Assembly: GCF_009469605.1 (NCBI RefSeq)
Contig: NZ_SSXU01000006.1
Coordinates: 62,001-126,000, forward strand
Source: Zoogloea sp. 1C4
GTDB taxonomy: Bacteria > Pseudomonadota > Gammaproteobacteria > Burkholderiales > Rhodocyclaceae
Direction of reading: 5' to 3'
DNA length: 64,000 bases
Below, piece by piece: positions 27,048 through 38,034 of this stretch. Each line of letters opens with the position of its first letter. Within the stretch, counting starts at the first letter, position 1. The position numbers and the translations under genes were made by a program. The notes below the pieces were generated by a model. The model saw only the letters and a list, made by a program, of their open reading frames with translations, made no database searches and had not been told where the DNA came from.

Positions 27048-28313
27048 TCAGCGGCCCTTGTCCAGCAGAAACGGAAAGTCGGGCCGGGGCTGCCGGCCGG
27101 TGACGATGTCGCTGATTGCCTGGCCCGAGCCGCAGGCCAGCGTCCAGCCCAGGGTGCCGTGGCCGGTGTTGAGGAACAGGTTATCCACCCGCGTCCGCCC
27201 GATCAGGGGCACGTTGCTCGGCGTGGCTGGGCGCAGGCCGCACCAGTGCTCAGCCTGGCCGAGATCGGCGGCGCCGGGCAGGTGATCTTCAATCCATTTC
27301 ACGATGGCCGCGCTGCGGGCGGGGTTCGGTTCCAGGTTGTAGCCATTGAGTTCTGCCGTTCCTGCCACCCGCAGGTGACTGCCCAGCCTGGAACACACGA
27401 TGCGGCGGGATTCGTCGGTCAGGCTGAGGCGCGGCGCCCGGTCGGGATCGAGGATGGGCGCCGTGATCGAGTAGCCCTTCACCGGGTAGATCGGCAGGCG
27501 GATGCCCAGCGGCCGGGCGATCTCCGGGCTATAGCTGCCGGCAGCCAGCACGACGGCGTCGGCCCGCAGCACGCCCGCCCGGCGGGCGCCGTCCAGCACG
27601 CGGACGCCGGTGATCCTGCCGTTGATGGTGTCGAACGACTGAAGAATGCTGTTCAGGCAGAAGCGTACGCCGGCGGCCTCGGCCCGCTTTGCCAGTTCGG
27701 TGCAGAACAGGTGCGCGTTGCCGGTCTCGTCGTCGAGGCCATGCAGGACGCCGGCCAGGCGCGGACGTAGCCCCGACAGCGCGGGTTCGAGGCTGATCGC
27801 TTCGTCCGGGTCGAGAATCCTGCCGTGGATGCCGAGCTTTTCCAGTTGGTGAAGCTTGGCGGGTAGATGGGCAAGCTCCCGCCGGGTTTCGAACAGGTGC
27901 AGGATGCCGCCGGTGCCGGCTTCGTATTCGATGCCCGTTGCTTCGCGCAGCGCCCGCAGCTCATTGCGGCTGTAAACGGCCAGGTTGGCGATGGCCGCTG
28001 TGTTGCGGGCCGTGCGTCCGGGCAGGCATTCGCGCAGGAAGGAAAAGGCCCAGCGCCACTGGGCGGCATCGGCCCGCCAGCGGAACAGCAGCGGGGCGTC
28101 GCTGCGGCCGAGCCAGCGCAGCACGGTGGCCGGCGCCGCCGGATTGGCCCACGGTTCGGGGTGGCTGACCGAGATCTGCCCGCCATTGGCGAAGCTGGTT
28201 TCCATGCCCGGGCCGGGCCGGCGATCGATGACGGTGACGCGACATCCGGCCTGGGCGAGGTACCAGGCGCTCGTGACGCCGGCGAGGCCGGCGCCTATGA
28301 CCAAGACTTCCAT
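27048..28313 (-). CDS. dadA: D-amino acid dehydrogenase small subunit (DadA-type FAD oxidoreductase)
   Basis: A 421-residue flavoprotein with the N-terminal FAD-binding VLVIGAGLAGVTSAWYLAQA, TSFANGGQISVSHPEPWANP (characteristic of DadA) and the C-terminal LFLNTGHGTLGWTLACGSGQ. It oxidises D-amino acids to oxo acids and feeds electrons to quinones. It is encoded alone, without dadX next to it, convergent with the PilZ gene and divergent from fbp. The Lrp gene in this window (8555) is on another part of the segment, so linkage cannot be claimed. Confidence 0.94.
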   Translation of the reverse strand: MEVLVIGAGLAGVTSAWYLAQAGCRVTVIDRRPGPGMETSFANGGQISVSHPEPWANPAAPATVLRWLGRSDAPLLFRWRADAAQWRWAFSFLRECLPGRTARNTAAIANLAVYSRNELRALREATGIEYEAGTGGILHLFETRRELAHLPAKLHQLEKLGIHGRILDPDEAISLEPALSGLRPRLAGVLHGLDDETGNAHLFCTELAKRAEAAGVRFCLNSILQSFDTINGRITGVRVLDGARRAGVLRADAVVLAAGSYSPEIARPLGIRLPIYPVKGYSITAPILDPDRAPRLSLTDESRRIVCSRLGSHLRVAGTAELNGYNLEPNPARSAAIVKWIEDHLPGAADLGQAEHWCGLRPATPSNVPLIGRTRVDNLFLNTGHGTLGWTLACGSGQAISDIVTGRQPRPDFPFLLDKGR

Positions 28314-28445
28314 GATGACTTGCGAAGAGTGCTTCTCGAGGGGCGGTGGCCCGCTGCAAAAAATCGATCCGCAATCATAAACGACGGAAGGCCCTGATCC
28401 GGGCGATAATCTCTACTTTTACTGGTTATTCCGGAGATCCGAGTC

Positions 28446-29447
28446 ATGCGTCGAGTCACGCTCACCCAATTCCTGATCGAGCAACAGCGCAAGGGCCTGA
28501 TGGGCGCCGATCTGCGCCTGCTGATGGAAGTCGTCGCCCGTGCGGTCAAGGCCATTGCCGTCAATGTTTCCAAGGGCGCCCTCGCAGGCGTGCTGGGCGA
28601 GGCTGGCAGTGACAATGTGCAGGGTGAGGCCCAGAAGAAGCTCGATGTCATTGCCAACGACATCCTGATCCAGGCCAACGAATGGGGTGGCCACCTCGCG
28701 GCGATGGCCTCCGAGGAAGTCGAGGAGATCCGTCCGATTCCCAGCGATTACCCGAAGGGTGGCTTCCTGCTGCTGTTCGATCCGCTGGACGGCTCGTCCA
28801 ACATCGACGTGAATATCTCCGTCGGCACCATCTTCTCGGTGCTCCGCTGTCCGGAAGGCAGCGCTGCGGCCACCGAAGCCGACTTCATGCAGCCGGGCAC
28901 GGCCCAGGTGGCGGCGGGTTATTCGGTATATGGCCCGTCCACCCAGCTCGTCCTCACGGTGGGCGACGGCGTGCACGGCTTTACGCTGGATCGCGAGATG
29001 GGCAGCTTCATCTACACCCATCCGTTCATGACGATTCCCGAAGACACCAAGGAATACGCCATCAACGCGTCCAACCAGCGCTTCTGGGAGCCGCCCGTCC
29101 AGCGTTACGTGGCCGAGCTGCAAGCCGGCAAGGAAGGCCCCCGCGAGCGTGACTTCAACATGCGCTGGGTGGCCTCGATGGTGGCCGACGTGCATCGCAT
29201 TCTCACCCGTGGCGGCATCTTCATGTATCCGCTCGACAGCAAGATGAAGGACAAGGGTGGCAAGCTGCGCCTGATGTACGAAGCCAACCCGATGGCGATG
29301 ATCGTCGAAGCCGCTGGCGGCGCCGCCACCACCGGCCGCGAGCGCATCCTCGACATCCAGCCGAATCAGCTCCACCAGCGCGTACCGGTGGTGCTCGGCT
29401 CGAAGAACGAAGTCGAGCGCGTCACCCGCTACCACCTCGAAGGCTGA
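28446..29447 (+). CDS. fbp: Fructose-1,6-bisphosphatase class 1
   Basis: A 333-residue enzyme from ATG 28446 (GGAG upstream). Metal and substrate motifs are present: [23 protein letters not shown], the catalytic-site [19 protein letters not shown] and [17 protein letters not shown]. It dephosphorylates fructose-1,6-bisphosphate in gluconeogenesis. Length matches proteobacterial Fbp. It is divergent from dadA; a GATAAT at 28405 may be its -10 box. Confidence 0.97.
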   Translation: MRRVTLTQFLIEQQRKGLMGADLRLLMEVVARAVKAIAVNVSKGALAGVLGEAGSDNVQGEAQKKLDVIANDILIQANEWGGHLAAMASEEVEEIRPIPSDYPKGGFLLLFDPLDGSSNIDVNISVGTIFSVLRCPEGSAAATEADFMQPGTAQVAAGYSVYGPSTQLVLTVGDGVHGFTLDREMGSFIYTHPFMTIPEDTKEYAINASNQRFWEPPVQRYVAELQAGKEGPRERDFNMRWVASMVADVHRILTRGGIFMYPLDSKMKDKGGKLRLMYEANPMAMIVEAAGGAATTGRERILDIQPNQLHQRVPVVLGSKNEVERVTRYHLEG

Positions 29448-29498
29448 TCACCTTCGTTGCACGCCGGTGCAGGGCGGGTGCCTGCTAGAATCCGCCCC

Positions 29499-31238
29499 GT
29501 GCCGTTTCATGTCCTTGTCCTTCGCCTGCTTTGCGTGCTGATCGCCCTTGCGCCGGTCGGTGCGCGCTCGGCGGAAGGCGGCGTGACGCTGGTGGCACCC
29601 GATGAGCTGAGATCCCTGCTCGTCAGGCATCTGGATTTTCTCGACCGCAGCGCCGATGGCGCGCTCGACGAAGGCGGGCGGGTGGCGCTGCTGCGCCGGG
29701 CCCGCAAGGAAATCGGCGACATCCTCGCCACCGAAGGCTATTTCTCGCCCGGCATCGAAGGCGAAACCGGGCCGGACGGCGGATACCGGATCGTCGTCAA
29801 GCCAGGGCAGCGAACCCGGATCGCCCGCGTCGAGATCGGCGTCACCGGCGATCTGGCCCGCGACGAGGGCGACCGGGCCGCAAGGCTCGCCGTCATCAAG
29901 GCCCGCTGGGATCTGCCGGTGGGGCAGCCCTTCCGTCAGGCCGACTGGAGCACCGCCAAGCAGCGGCTGCTCGACGCCATCAGCACCCGCGACTACGCCG
30001 CGGCAACGATCACCGACAGCGAGGCGGTGATCGATCCGGTCTCCGCCGAAGCCGTGCTGACCGTACAGGTGGATTCCGGGCCGGCCTTTCGTTTCGGTCC
30101 GCTGGAGGTGACCGGGCTGGTGGATTACGACCAGTCCCTCATCGAGCGTTATCGCCCACCCAGGGCTGGCGAGCCCTACAGCCAGGAACGCCTGCTGCTT
30201 TTCCAGACCGCGCTCCAGAACACCAGCTACTTCGCCTCGGTGGTCGCCGACATCGATCGTCACAGCGAAACCCCTGGCGCAGCGCCTGTCCGCGTGCAGG
30301 TCATCGAGGCCAAGCCGCGGCGGCTCGGGTTTGGTGTGGGTGTGAGCAGCAATACCGGCTACCGGGTCGAGACCAGCTACCGGGATGCCCATTTCCTTGG
30401 CGAGCCTTACAACCTCGTCAGTGGCCTGCGGATCGAGCAGCGCCGGCAGCTGGGTTACATGGACGTGTTCCTGCCGCCGACCCTGGATGGCTACCTGGAC
30501 AGCGTCGGCGCGCTGGCCGAGCACACCAACATCGCCGGTCTGCAGACCCGCCGGCAGTCGATTGGTGTCGTTCGCACCATTCCGCGGGGCAAGATCGAGA
30601 ACCGCTTTTCCCTCAACTACCAGCACGAAGTGCTGATCCCCGAAGGCAGCCTGCGCACCAGCAGGGGCGCGCTGACCGCAAACTGGTCGTGGACCCATCG
30701 CAACGTCGATAGCGTCCTCGATCCCCGTCGGGGTCATGTGTTCAATGTGCAGGTCGGCGGCGCGTCCCAGGCGCTGATGTCCGACCGCAACTTTGCCCGC
30801 TTCTACGGGCGCTACCAGCGCTTCATCCCGGCCTTCGGGCGCGATGTGGTGATCGTGCGCGCGGAAGGCGGCATCACCGCGGCGCAATCCCGCGAGGGGG
30901 TTCCCCAGGATTTCCTCTTCCGCACCGGCGGCGCTCAGACCGTGCGGGGCTATGCCTACCAGAGTCTCGGCGTGCAGGACGGCAACGCCACCGTCGGCGG
31001 CCGCTACCTTGCCGTGACCAGCGCCGAATACGTCCATTGGGGCTGGGGCGACTGGGGCATTGCCACCTTTGTCGATGCCGGCAACGCCAACGACGAGCGC
31101 AAGCTCTTCAAGATGAATGTCGGCTATGGCTTCGGGCCGCGCTGGAAGAGTCCCGCCGGCCCGATCGCCATTGATCTGGCCTACGGTCAGAGCGACCACC
31201 GGGTGCGGCTGCAGTTTGCGGTGGCGATCGCGTTCTAG
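29499..31238 (+). CDS. tamA: TamA-like outer-membrane assembly factor (Omp85 family)
   Basis: A 579-residue protein with a GTG start at 29499 and signal peptide (HVLVLRLLCVLIALAPVGA). The first 220 residues form POTRA-like repeats (FRFGPLEVTGL in the third), and the rest is a 16-strand barrel with the Omp85 signature in FRTGGAQTVRGYAYQSLG and the final GPIAIDLAYG and C-terminal aromatic residue. TamA works with inner-membrane TamB to insert autotransporters and other barrels. No tamB follows here; the next gene encodes a cytochrome c. The frame is open upstream to 29457, but a TAGAAT box overlaps that part. Confidence 0.9.
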   Translation: MPFHVLVLRLLCVLIALAPVGARSAEGGVTLVAPDELRSLLVRHLDFLDRSADGALDEGGRVALLRRARKEIGDILATEGYFSPGIEGETGPDGGYRIVVKPGQRTRIARVEIGVTGDLARDEGDRAARLAVIKARWDLPVGQPFRQADWSTAKQRLLDAISTRDYAAATITDSEAVIDPVSAEAVLTVQVDSGPAFRFGPLEVTGLVDYDQSLIERYRPPRAGEPYSQERLLLFQTALQNTSYFASVVADIDRHSETPGAAPVRVQVIEAKPRRLGFGVGVSSNTGYRVETSYRDAHFLGEPYNLVSGLRIEQRRQLGYMDVFLPPTLDGYLDSVGALAEHTNIAGLQTRRQSIGVVRTIPRGKIENRFSLNYQHEVLIPEGSLRTSRGALTANWSWTHRNVDSVLDPRRGHVFNVQVGGASQALMSDRNFARFYGRYQRFIPAFGRDVVIVRAEGGITAAQSREGVPQDFLFRTGGAQTVRGYAYQSLGVQDGNATVGGRYLAVTSAEYVHWGWGDWGIATFVDAGNANDERKLFKMNVGYGFGPRWKSPAGPIAIDLAYGQSDHRVRLQFAVAIAF

Positions 31239-31389
31239 TCTGCGGACGTCAACGCGCCCGGGCTGCCGCGCGTTGTCGGCATGCCACCGTTTTCAACGGA
31301 CGGTGCGATTTCGGGTCGCATTGGCAAACGTCCGGGCTGGGTTTAGACTTCGCTAATATTTCCCTGCATCACCACTTGAGAGGATCACA

Positions 31390-31704
31390 ATGAAAAAACT
31401 CGTTGCTGTTGCCGCCATCGCTGGCCTGATGGGTTCCACCGCCGCCTTCGCCGACGCCGGCGCCGATCTGGCCAAGGCCAAGAACTGTCTCGCCTGCCAC
31501 GCCGTCGACAAGAAGCTCGTCGGCCCGGCTTACAAGGATGTGGCTGCCAAGTACAAGGGTGACAAGTCCGCTGAAGCCAAGCTGATCGAGAAGGTCCAGA
31601 AGGGTGGCGTTGGTGCCTGGGGTCAGGTTCCGATGCCCCCCAACCCGCAAGTCAGCGCGGCTGACGCCAAGACCCTCGTGGCCTGGGTGCTCAGCCAGAA
31701 GTAA
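31390..31704 (+). CDS. Class I cytochrome c (c551/c552 type)
   Basis: A 104-residue periplasmic cytochrome with a signal peptide cleaved after about residue 21 (AAFA), one haem site C33-L-A-C36-H37 and an axial methionine in VPMPPNPQV. The mature protein of about 82 residues fits the cytochrome c551/c552 group, small electron carriers between the bc1 complex and terminal oxidases or denitrification enzymes. It has its own ribosome-binding site and is followed by a strong terminator. Confidence 0.95.
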   Translation: MKKLVAVAAIAGLMGSTAAFADAGADLAKAKNCLACHAVDKKLVGPAYKDVAAKYKGDKSAEAKLIEKVQKGGVGAWGQVPMPPNPQVSAADAKTLVAWVLSQK

Positions 31705-31762
31705 GGCGGCCGCGGGTCGGCAGGAAGAGAACGCCCCGGCATCTCTTCTCCGCACTCGGCAA

Positions 31763-31794
31763 CAACGCCCTGCTCACGCAGGGCGTTGCTTTTT
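31763..31794 (+). terminator. Intrinsic terminator after cytochrome c
   Basis: A 10-bp perfect stem CAACGCCCTG / CAGGGCGTTG with loop CTCACG, followed by C and five T residues. Confidence 0.9.
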
Positions 31795-32204
31795 GGGGAC
31801 GCAGATCTGCCGTTGTGGATTGGCGTGGTGATGCAGGCTGAGCGGCGATAGCTGGTGACGTCCAGCTTTTCCATGGGCCACGGAGGTGGCTTCAGTGGCC
31901 GTCAGGGTGGCGTCCTTCGTGGCTTTTCAGGCGAATGGAAGGCCCGGTTGCCAACCTGGACAGGCGCTTCGACGCCCATGATCCCGGCCGTCCGTTGCCG
32001 CTTGAGTACCCCCGCGCCGGTGCCGCCTTGTCTTGTTGCGAACTTGCAACAGTCCACCCGGCGGGCGCATCCAAAAAACAACGCTGTCCTTGCCCTGGGC
32101 TTCCCTTCGCACAGACAATGCAGTCCAACTTCTCGTTAGAGAGGTGAAATTGGTCGGCCCCGCGAAAGCGGCGCGTGCCAGTCTTCAATCAAGAGGAGAA
32201 TCAT
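31795..32204. other. Intergenic leader region of the porin gene
   Basis: A 410-bp stretch with no convincing coding frame. It holds a 6-bp inverted repeat TGTTGC / GCAACA (32034-32051), and a strong ribosome-binding site AAGAGGAGAA just before the porin start. No clear sigma-70 promoter was found by eye. A long 5' leader is usual for porin genes. Confidence 0.5.
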
Positions 32205-33386
32205 ATGCAAAAGAAACTGATCGCTCTGGCCGTTGCTGGCCTGGCTTCCACCGGCGCCTTCGCTCAAGCCAACGTTACCGTCTACGGCGTGGCCGACGCT
32301 TCCTTCGACGTTGTTCGTACCTCCAACGCCGTCAGCGAACTGGGCAACACCACCCGCGTTTCCACCAACTCGTCCCTGATCGGTTTCAAGGGTGCTGAGT
32401 CCCTGGGCAACGGCCTGACCGCCGTGTTCCAGTACGAAAGCGGTATCAGCTTTGAAAACGGTGGCGGCTTCAGCGCCTCCCGTGACAGCTTCGTTGGCCT
32501 GGCCGGCGGCTTCGGTACCGTGGTTCTCGGTAACCTGACTGGCCCGACCCGTGCTCTGGGCGCTGCTGTTGATGTCAACGCCGGCGCTACCGGCATCGGC
32601 GCCAACTCCGCGCTGCTTGGCAAGCTGGGCAACAACCTGCTGGGCACCACCAACACCACCAGCGGCAGCTACACCGCGGCTGGCAATGCCAATTGTGACC
32701 GCAACACCACTTGCACGTCGATCTTCGACACCCGTTGGAAGAACGCCATTGCGTACGTCTCCCCGACCTTCGCTGGCCTGAACGTGACCGCTGCTTACGT
32801 CGCCAACGAAAACAAGACCTTCAACAACAACGGTTTCGGCACTGCCTACAACCCGTCCAACACCAAGGGCTACGACGTTGGTCTGAAGTACGCCAATGGC
32901 CCGGCCATGGCTGCTGTCACCTACAATGCCGTTTCCCTGGGTAACGAAGCCAACACCGATGTCAGCGACTTCCGTGTTGGTGGTGTCTACGACTTCGGCA
33001 TGGCTTCCGTCCGCGCCGTGTTTGATCGCGCTCGTGCTGACCACTTCGGTGGCAACACCGTTACCCAGAACGTCTTTGGTCTGGGCGGCACCTTCAACGT
33101 GACCCCGGCTGGCAAGCTGCTGGCTCAGGCTTACTTCGCTCGTGACCTGAAGGTCAACGGCTCCTCCTCCAAGGACTCCGGTGCCAAGCTGTTCGAAGTT
33201 GGCTACGAGCACAGCCTGTCCAAGCGCACCATGCTGAAGGCTGTTTACGCTCACCTGAACAACGACGACAAGGCCTCTTACGACTTCGGCATCAACGCCG
33301 TTGGCGTGAATTCCACCTACAATGGCGGCGCCACCGGCGGTGCGACCATTCAGGGCGTTCAGCTGGGCCTGCGTCACTCCTTCTAA
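32205..33386 (+). CDS. Gram-negative general porin
   Basis: A 393-residue outer-membrane protein from ATG 32205 with an excellent ribosome-binding site. The 20-residue signal peptide ends GAFAQ, and the mature protein begins ANVTVYGVADASFD, the classical start of betaproteobacterial trimeric porins. The typical SRDSFVGLAGGFGTVVLG loop region and LGLRHSF C-terminal end with final Phe are present. It forms a passive diffusion channel. Codons here are unusually uniform with many C-ending and GCT/GTT codons, as for a very highly expressed gene. Confidence 0.95.
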   Translation: MQKKLIALAVAGLASTGAFAQANVTVYGVADASFDVVRTSNAVSELGNTTRVSTNSSLIGFKGAESLGNGLTAVFQYESGISFENGGGFSASRDSFVGLAGGFGTVVLGNLTGPTRALGAAVDVNAGATGIGANSALLGKLGNNLLGTTNTTSGSYTAAGNANCDRNTTCTSIFDTRWKNAIAYVSPTFAGLNVTAAYVANENKTFNNNGFGTAYNPSNTKGYDVGLKYANGPAMAAVTYNAVSLGNEANTDVSDFRVGGVYDFGMASVRAVFDRARADHFGGNTVTQNVFGLGGTFNVTPAGKLLAQAYFARDLKVNGSSSKDSGAKLFEVGYEHSLSKRTMLKAVYAHLNNDDKASYDFGINAVGVNSTYNGGATGGATIQGVQLGLRHSF

Positions 33387-33414
33387 TTCAGACTTCGTCT
33401 GAGTCAGAAATCAA

Positions 33415-33440
33415 CGGGCACCTTCGGGTGCCCGTTTTTT
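33415..33440 (+). terminator. Intrinsic terminator of the porin gene
   Basis: CGGGCACC / GGTGCCCG, an 8-bp stem with a TTCG tetraloop followed by six T residues. Confidence 0.93.
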
Positions 33441-33507
33441 CGTTCACGAGGGCTGCTGGATGTGACGTGATGCCGACAGTTGCCTGCCTGTCGTGACGAG
33501 TGCGTCA

Positions 33508-33551
33508 CCCCAAATGAAAAGGCCACCCGGAGGTGGCCTTTTCATTTGGGG
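33508..33551. terminator. Bidirectional terminator between porin and proB
   Basis: A perfect 20-bp inverted repeat (arms 33508-33527 and 33532-33551, loop CGGA) with A run on one side and T run on the other inside the stem, so it can end transcription from either strand. It lies 13 bp after the proB stop codon on the minus strand and also backs up the porin terminator. Confidence 0.9.
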
Positions 33552-33563
33552 CTTGAGTCGATC

Positions 33564-35891
<2,328 letters not shown>

Positions 35892-35910
35892 GGCAACCTG
35901 CTGTCGGCGC

Positions 35911-36174
35911 TTATTCAGCGGCGGCGACGATGCTCACGGTGCGACGCTTGTTGGCGCCCTTGACGGTGAACTGCACGGTGCCTTCGGTCAGCGCGAACAG
36001 GGTGTGATCCTTGCCGATGCCGACGTTTTCGCCCGGGTGGTATTCGGTGCCACGCTGGCGAACGATGATGTTGCCGGCGAGGACGAATTGACCGCCGTAG
36101 CGCTTGACGCCAAGGCGTTTGCTTTCTGAGTCGCGACCGTTACGGGAACTGCCGCCAGCCTTTTTGTGTGCCAT
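35911..36174 (-). CDS. rpmA: 50S ribosomal protein L27
   Basis: An 87-residue protein starting [20 protein letters not shown], followed by [22 protein letters not shown] and the [20 protein letters not shown] motif, all diagnostic of L27. Its N-terminus reaches the peptidyl-transferase centre. It begins 12 bp after rplU and ends before an intrinsic terminator. Confidence 0.99.
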   Translation of the reverse strand: MAHKKAGGSSRNGRDSESKRLGVKRYGGQFVLAGNIIVRQRGTEYHPGENVGIGKDHTLFALTEGTVQFTVKGANKRRTVSIVAAAE

Positions 36175-36186
36175 GTGGGTTACTCC

Positions 36187-36498
36187 TTAGGCAGTGATGG
36201 CTTCGATGCGAAGCTCGGTGTAGTTCTGACGGTGGCCCTGATGCTTCTGGTAGTGCTTGCGACGACGCATCTTGAAGATCTTGACCTTGTCGTGACGGCC
36301 GTGGGAAACCACGGTGGCCGTGACGGTGGCACCGGCAACCACGGGGGTGCCGATCTTGACCGACTCGCCTTCGCCGACCATGAAGACCTGGTCGATGGTG
36401 ATCTGCGAGTCCACGTCAGCCGGTATCTGTTCTACTTTGAGTTTTTCGCCGACGGTGACACGGTACTGCTTACCGCCGGTTTTTATGACCGCGTACAT
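36187..36498 (-). CDS. rplU: 50S ribosomal protein L21
   Basis: A 103-residue protein starting [14 protein letters not shown] at ATG 36498, with [20 protein letters not shown] near the end, matching L21 over its whole length. An open frame continues upstream for 22 codons but lies within the 5' leader behind the promoter. First gene of rplU-rpmA. Confidence 0.99.
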   Translation of the reverse strand: MYAVIKTGGKQYRVTVGEKLKVEQIPADVDSQITIDQVFMVGEGESVKIGTPVVAGATVTATVVSHGRHDKVKIFKMRRRKHYQKHQGHRQNYTELRIEAITA

Positions 36499-36535
36499 GG
36501 ATGTACTCCGAGTGATGGTTTTCAGGAAACGCAGA

Positions 36536-36564
36536 AGTTTATCGGTTTCCGGCCCTTGCGTCAA
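36536..36564 (-). promoter_or_regulatory. Promoter of rplU-rpmA
   Basis: On the minus strand TTGACG (36564-36559) and TAAACT (36541-36536) are 17 bp apart, close to consensus and 38 bp upstream of the rplU start. Confidence 0.85.
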
Positions 36565-36582
36565 ACGGTTTTGTGTTTTGCT

Positions 36583-37443
36583 TCAGTGGCCTATGCGTTC
36601 CTGAACGATCTGCCAGGCACTGCCGCTGCGGGCGAGCTCGATGGTCTTGGGCTCGGTGAGCTTGAGATTGCCGGAGCGGTAATGCTGGATGAAGCGGGCG
36701 CTGGCCTTGTCGCCATCGACGCGGATGTCGATGGCGTCGAGCTTCACGGTGATGTCGCCGGGGCGGGCGATGCGCTGGCGTCGCTGCTCGGCCCAGGCGC
36801 TGCGGTCGAGGTCGCCGGCCGGCTTGAAGCTGCTGGCGTAGTGGGCGAGGTAGGCGTCGACGTTCTTGGCGGACCAGGCGCTTGCCCAGGCCTGGAGGGT
36901 GGTCTGGATGGTGTCGCTGGCGGCGGGCGCGGCGGGTGTCGCGGGCTTGGGCGCTGCGGCCGGGACGGTCGGGTTGGCGGCAAGCGGTGCGGTGGTCGCG
37001 GGTGCCGGGGGCGCGGCGGGAGCGGTGGCCACGGGCGTCGGTGCGGCGGGGATCGGCGGCGTCGGCGGGGTGTCGTTGCTGGCAGACGGGGTGTCGAGGG
37101 CGCTGGTGTTCCTGGCCAGGTGGGAGACTTCGGCCGGCAGGATGTTTTCGGCGCCGGAGACGAAGGTGGCGCCCGGCGCGGCGGCCTGGGCGCTGCGGAT
37201 CGCCGGCGCGCTGCTGGCGGTGACCGGCGGCGTGGGGGCGGCAGAGGCCGGCACCTGGGTGGCGGGTTGCTGCGCATCGGAGAACGGCAGATTGCCTTCG
37301 AGGCCGAGCTTGATGGCGAAGATCGTCGAAACGAGAGCGAACATGCCGGCGATGCCGGCGATCAGCCAGAGGACGGTCTGCACCGCAGAAAGCGGGCGCG
37401 GACGGCTATAGGGGGGCTGCGGGTTGGTGTTGCTGGTGGTCAT
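36583..37443 (-). CDS. Membrane-anchored protein with C-terminal NTF2/Cds6-like domain
   Basis: A 286-residue protein with a cytoplasmic N-terminus (about 1-20), one transmembrane helix (about 23-47, VQTVLWLIAGIAGMFALVST), a long proline/alanine/threonine-rich linker (about 60-175), and a C-terminal domain (about 178-284) that looks like the NTF2/SnoaL-like fold seen at the end of some L,D-transpeptidase-type proteins (LQAWASAWSAKNVDAYLAHY, then ARFIQHYRSGNL and WQIVQERI). It probably holds the domain in the periplasm across the cell-wall layer. No catalytic motif is evident. The gene lies just upstream of the rplU promoter on the same strand. Confidence 0.75.
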   Translation of the reverse strand: MTTSNTNPQPPYSRPRPLSAVQTVLWLIAGIAGMFALVSTIFAIKLGLEGNLPFSDAQQPATQVPASAAPTPPVTASSAPAIRSAQAAAPGATFVSGAENILPAEVSHLARNTSALDTPSASNDTPPTPPIPAAPTPVATAPAAPPAPATTAPLAANPTVPAAAPKPATPAAPAASDTIQTTLQAWASAWSAKNVDAYLAHYASSFKPAGDLDRSAWAEQRRQRIARPGDITVKLDAIDIRVDGDKASARFIQHYRSGNLKLTEPKTIELARSGSAWQIVQERIGH

Positions 37444-37595
37444 GTGTTGCTGGCGAGAAGTGGGTTCCGGGGGATTTTAGGCGGCTGGCCGGATCGCGTT
37501 TGCAACATTCCTCCGCATCGGGGGTTTGCTGACGCAAGTTCACAGACCCGTCCGTGAAATGCTGACGCGTCCGGCTTGGCGGGTTGCGTGAGGGT

Positions 37596-38021
37596 TCAGG
37601 GCAGGCGCAGGAGGACGCGCATTCCGCTGGTGATGTCGGTGCGTTCGAGGTAGCCGATGAGGTTGGGCGTTTCGGCGAGCCACTGGCGGGCTTCGCCGAC
37701 GTTGTCGGCTTCGATGGGCGGGGTGGCCCGGCCGTTGAAGACCAGCCGGGATCGGTAGGCGACGATCTGGGCGGGGTTCTTGTTGGTGAGCTTGAGGTAG
37801 AAGTCGTCGCGGGTCGCGCCGTTGGGCAGATCGACCAGCTTGACCGGGGTGCCATCGATGAGGGTGGTGGCCCGTCCGAGGTAGAGCTTTTCGGCCTGTT
37901 CGCGGCTGAGCTCGATCGCCCCGCTGCGCTGGCTCGTGACGATGACGATCTCGGCCTGGGCGGCCGCGGGCAGCAGTGCGGCAGCGAGGGCGAGGAGTCG
38001 GATCAGGCGCATGGGTGACAT
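37596..38021 (-). CDS. Small PstS-like periplasmic binding protein
   Basis: A 141-residue protein with a signal peptide (MRLIRLLALAAALLPAAAQA, cleavage about residue 23). The mature part (EIVIVTSQRSGAIELSREQA, KLYLGRATTLIDGTPVKLVD, YLKLTNKNPAQI) resembles the short phosphate-ABC-transporter-type binding proteins of about 130-150 residues, half the size of a true PstS. No transport genes are adjacent. It follows an outer-membrane barrel gene by 13 bp and a GGDEF-EAL gene, so it is more likely a sensory partner than a transporter part. Two in-frame ATGs (38021, 38012) are possible starts. Confidence 0.75.
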   Translation of the reverse strand: MSPMRLIRLLALAAALLPAAAQAEIVIVTSQRSGAIELSREQAEKLYLGRATTLIDGTPVKLVDLPNGATRDDFYLKLTNKNPAQIVAYRSRLVFNGRATPPIEADNVGEARQWLAETPNLIGYLERTDITSGMRVLLRLP

Positions 38022-38034
38022 GGTCGGGTGGCCT

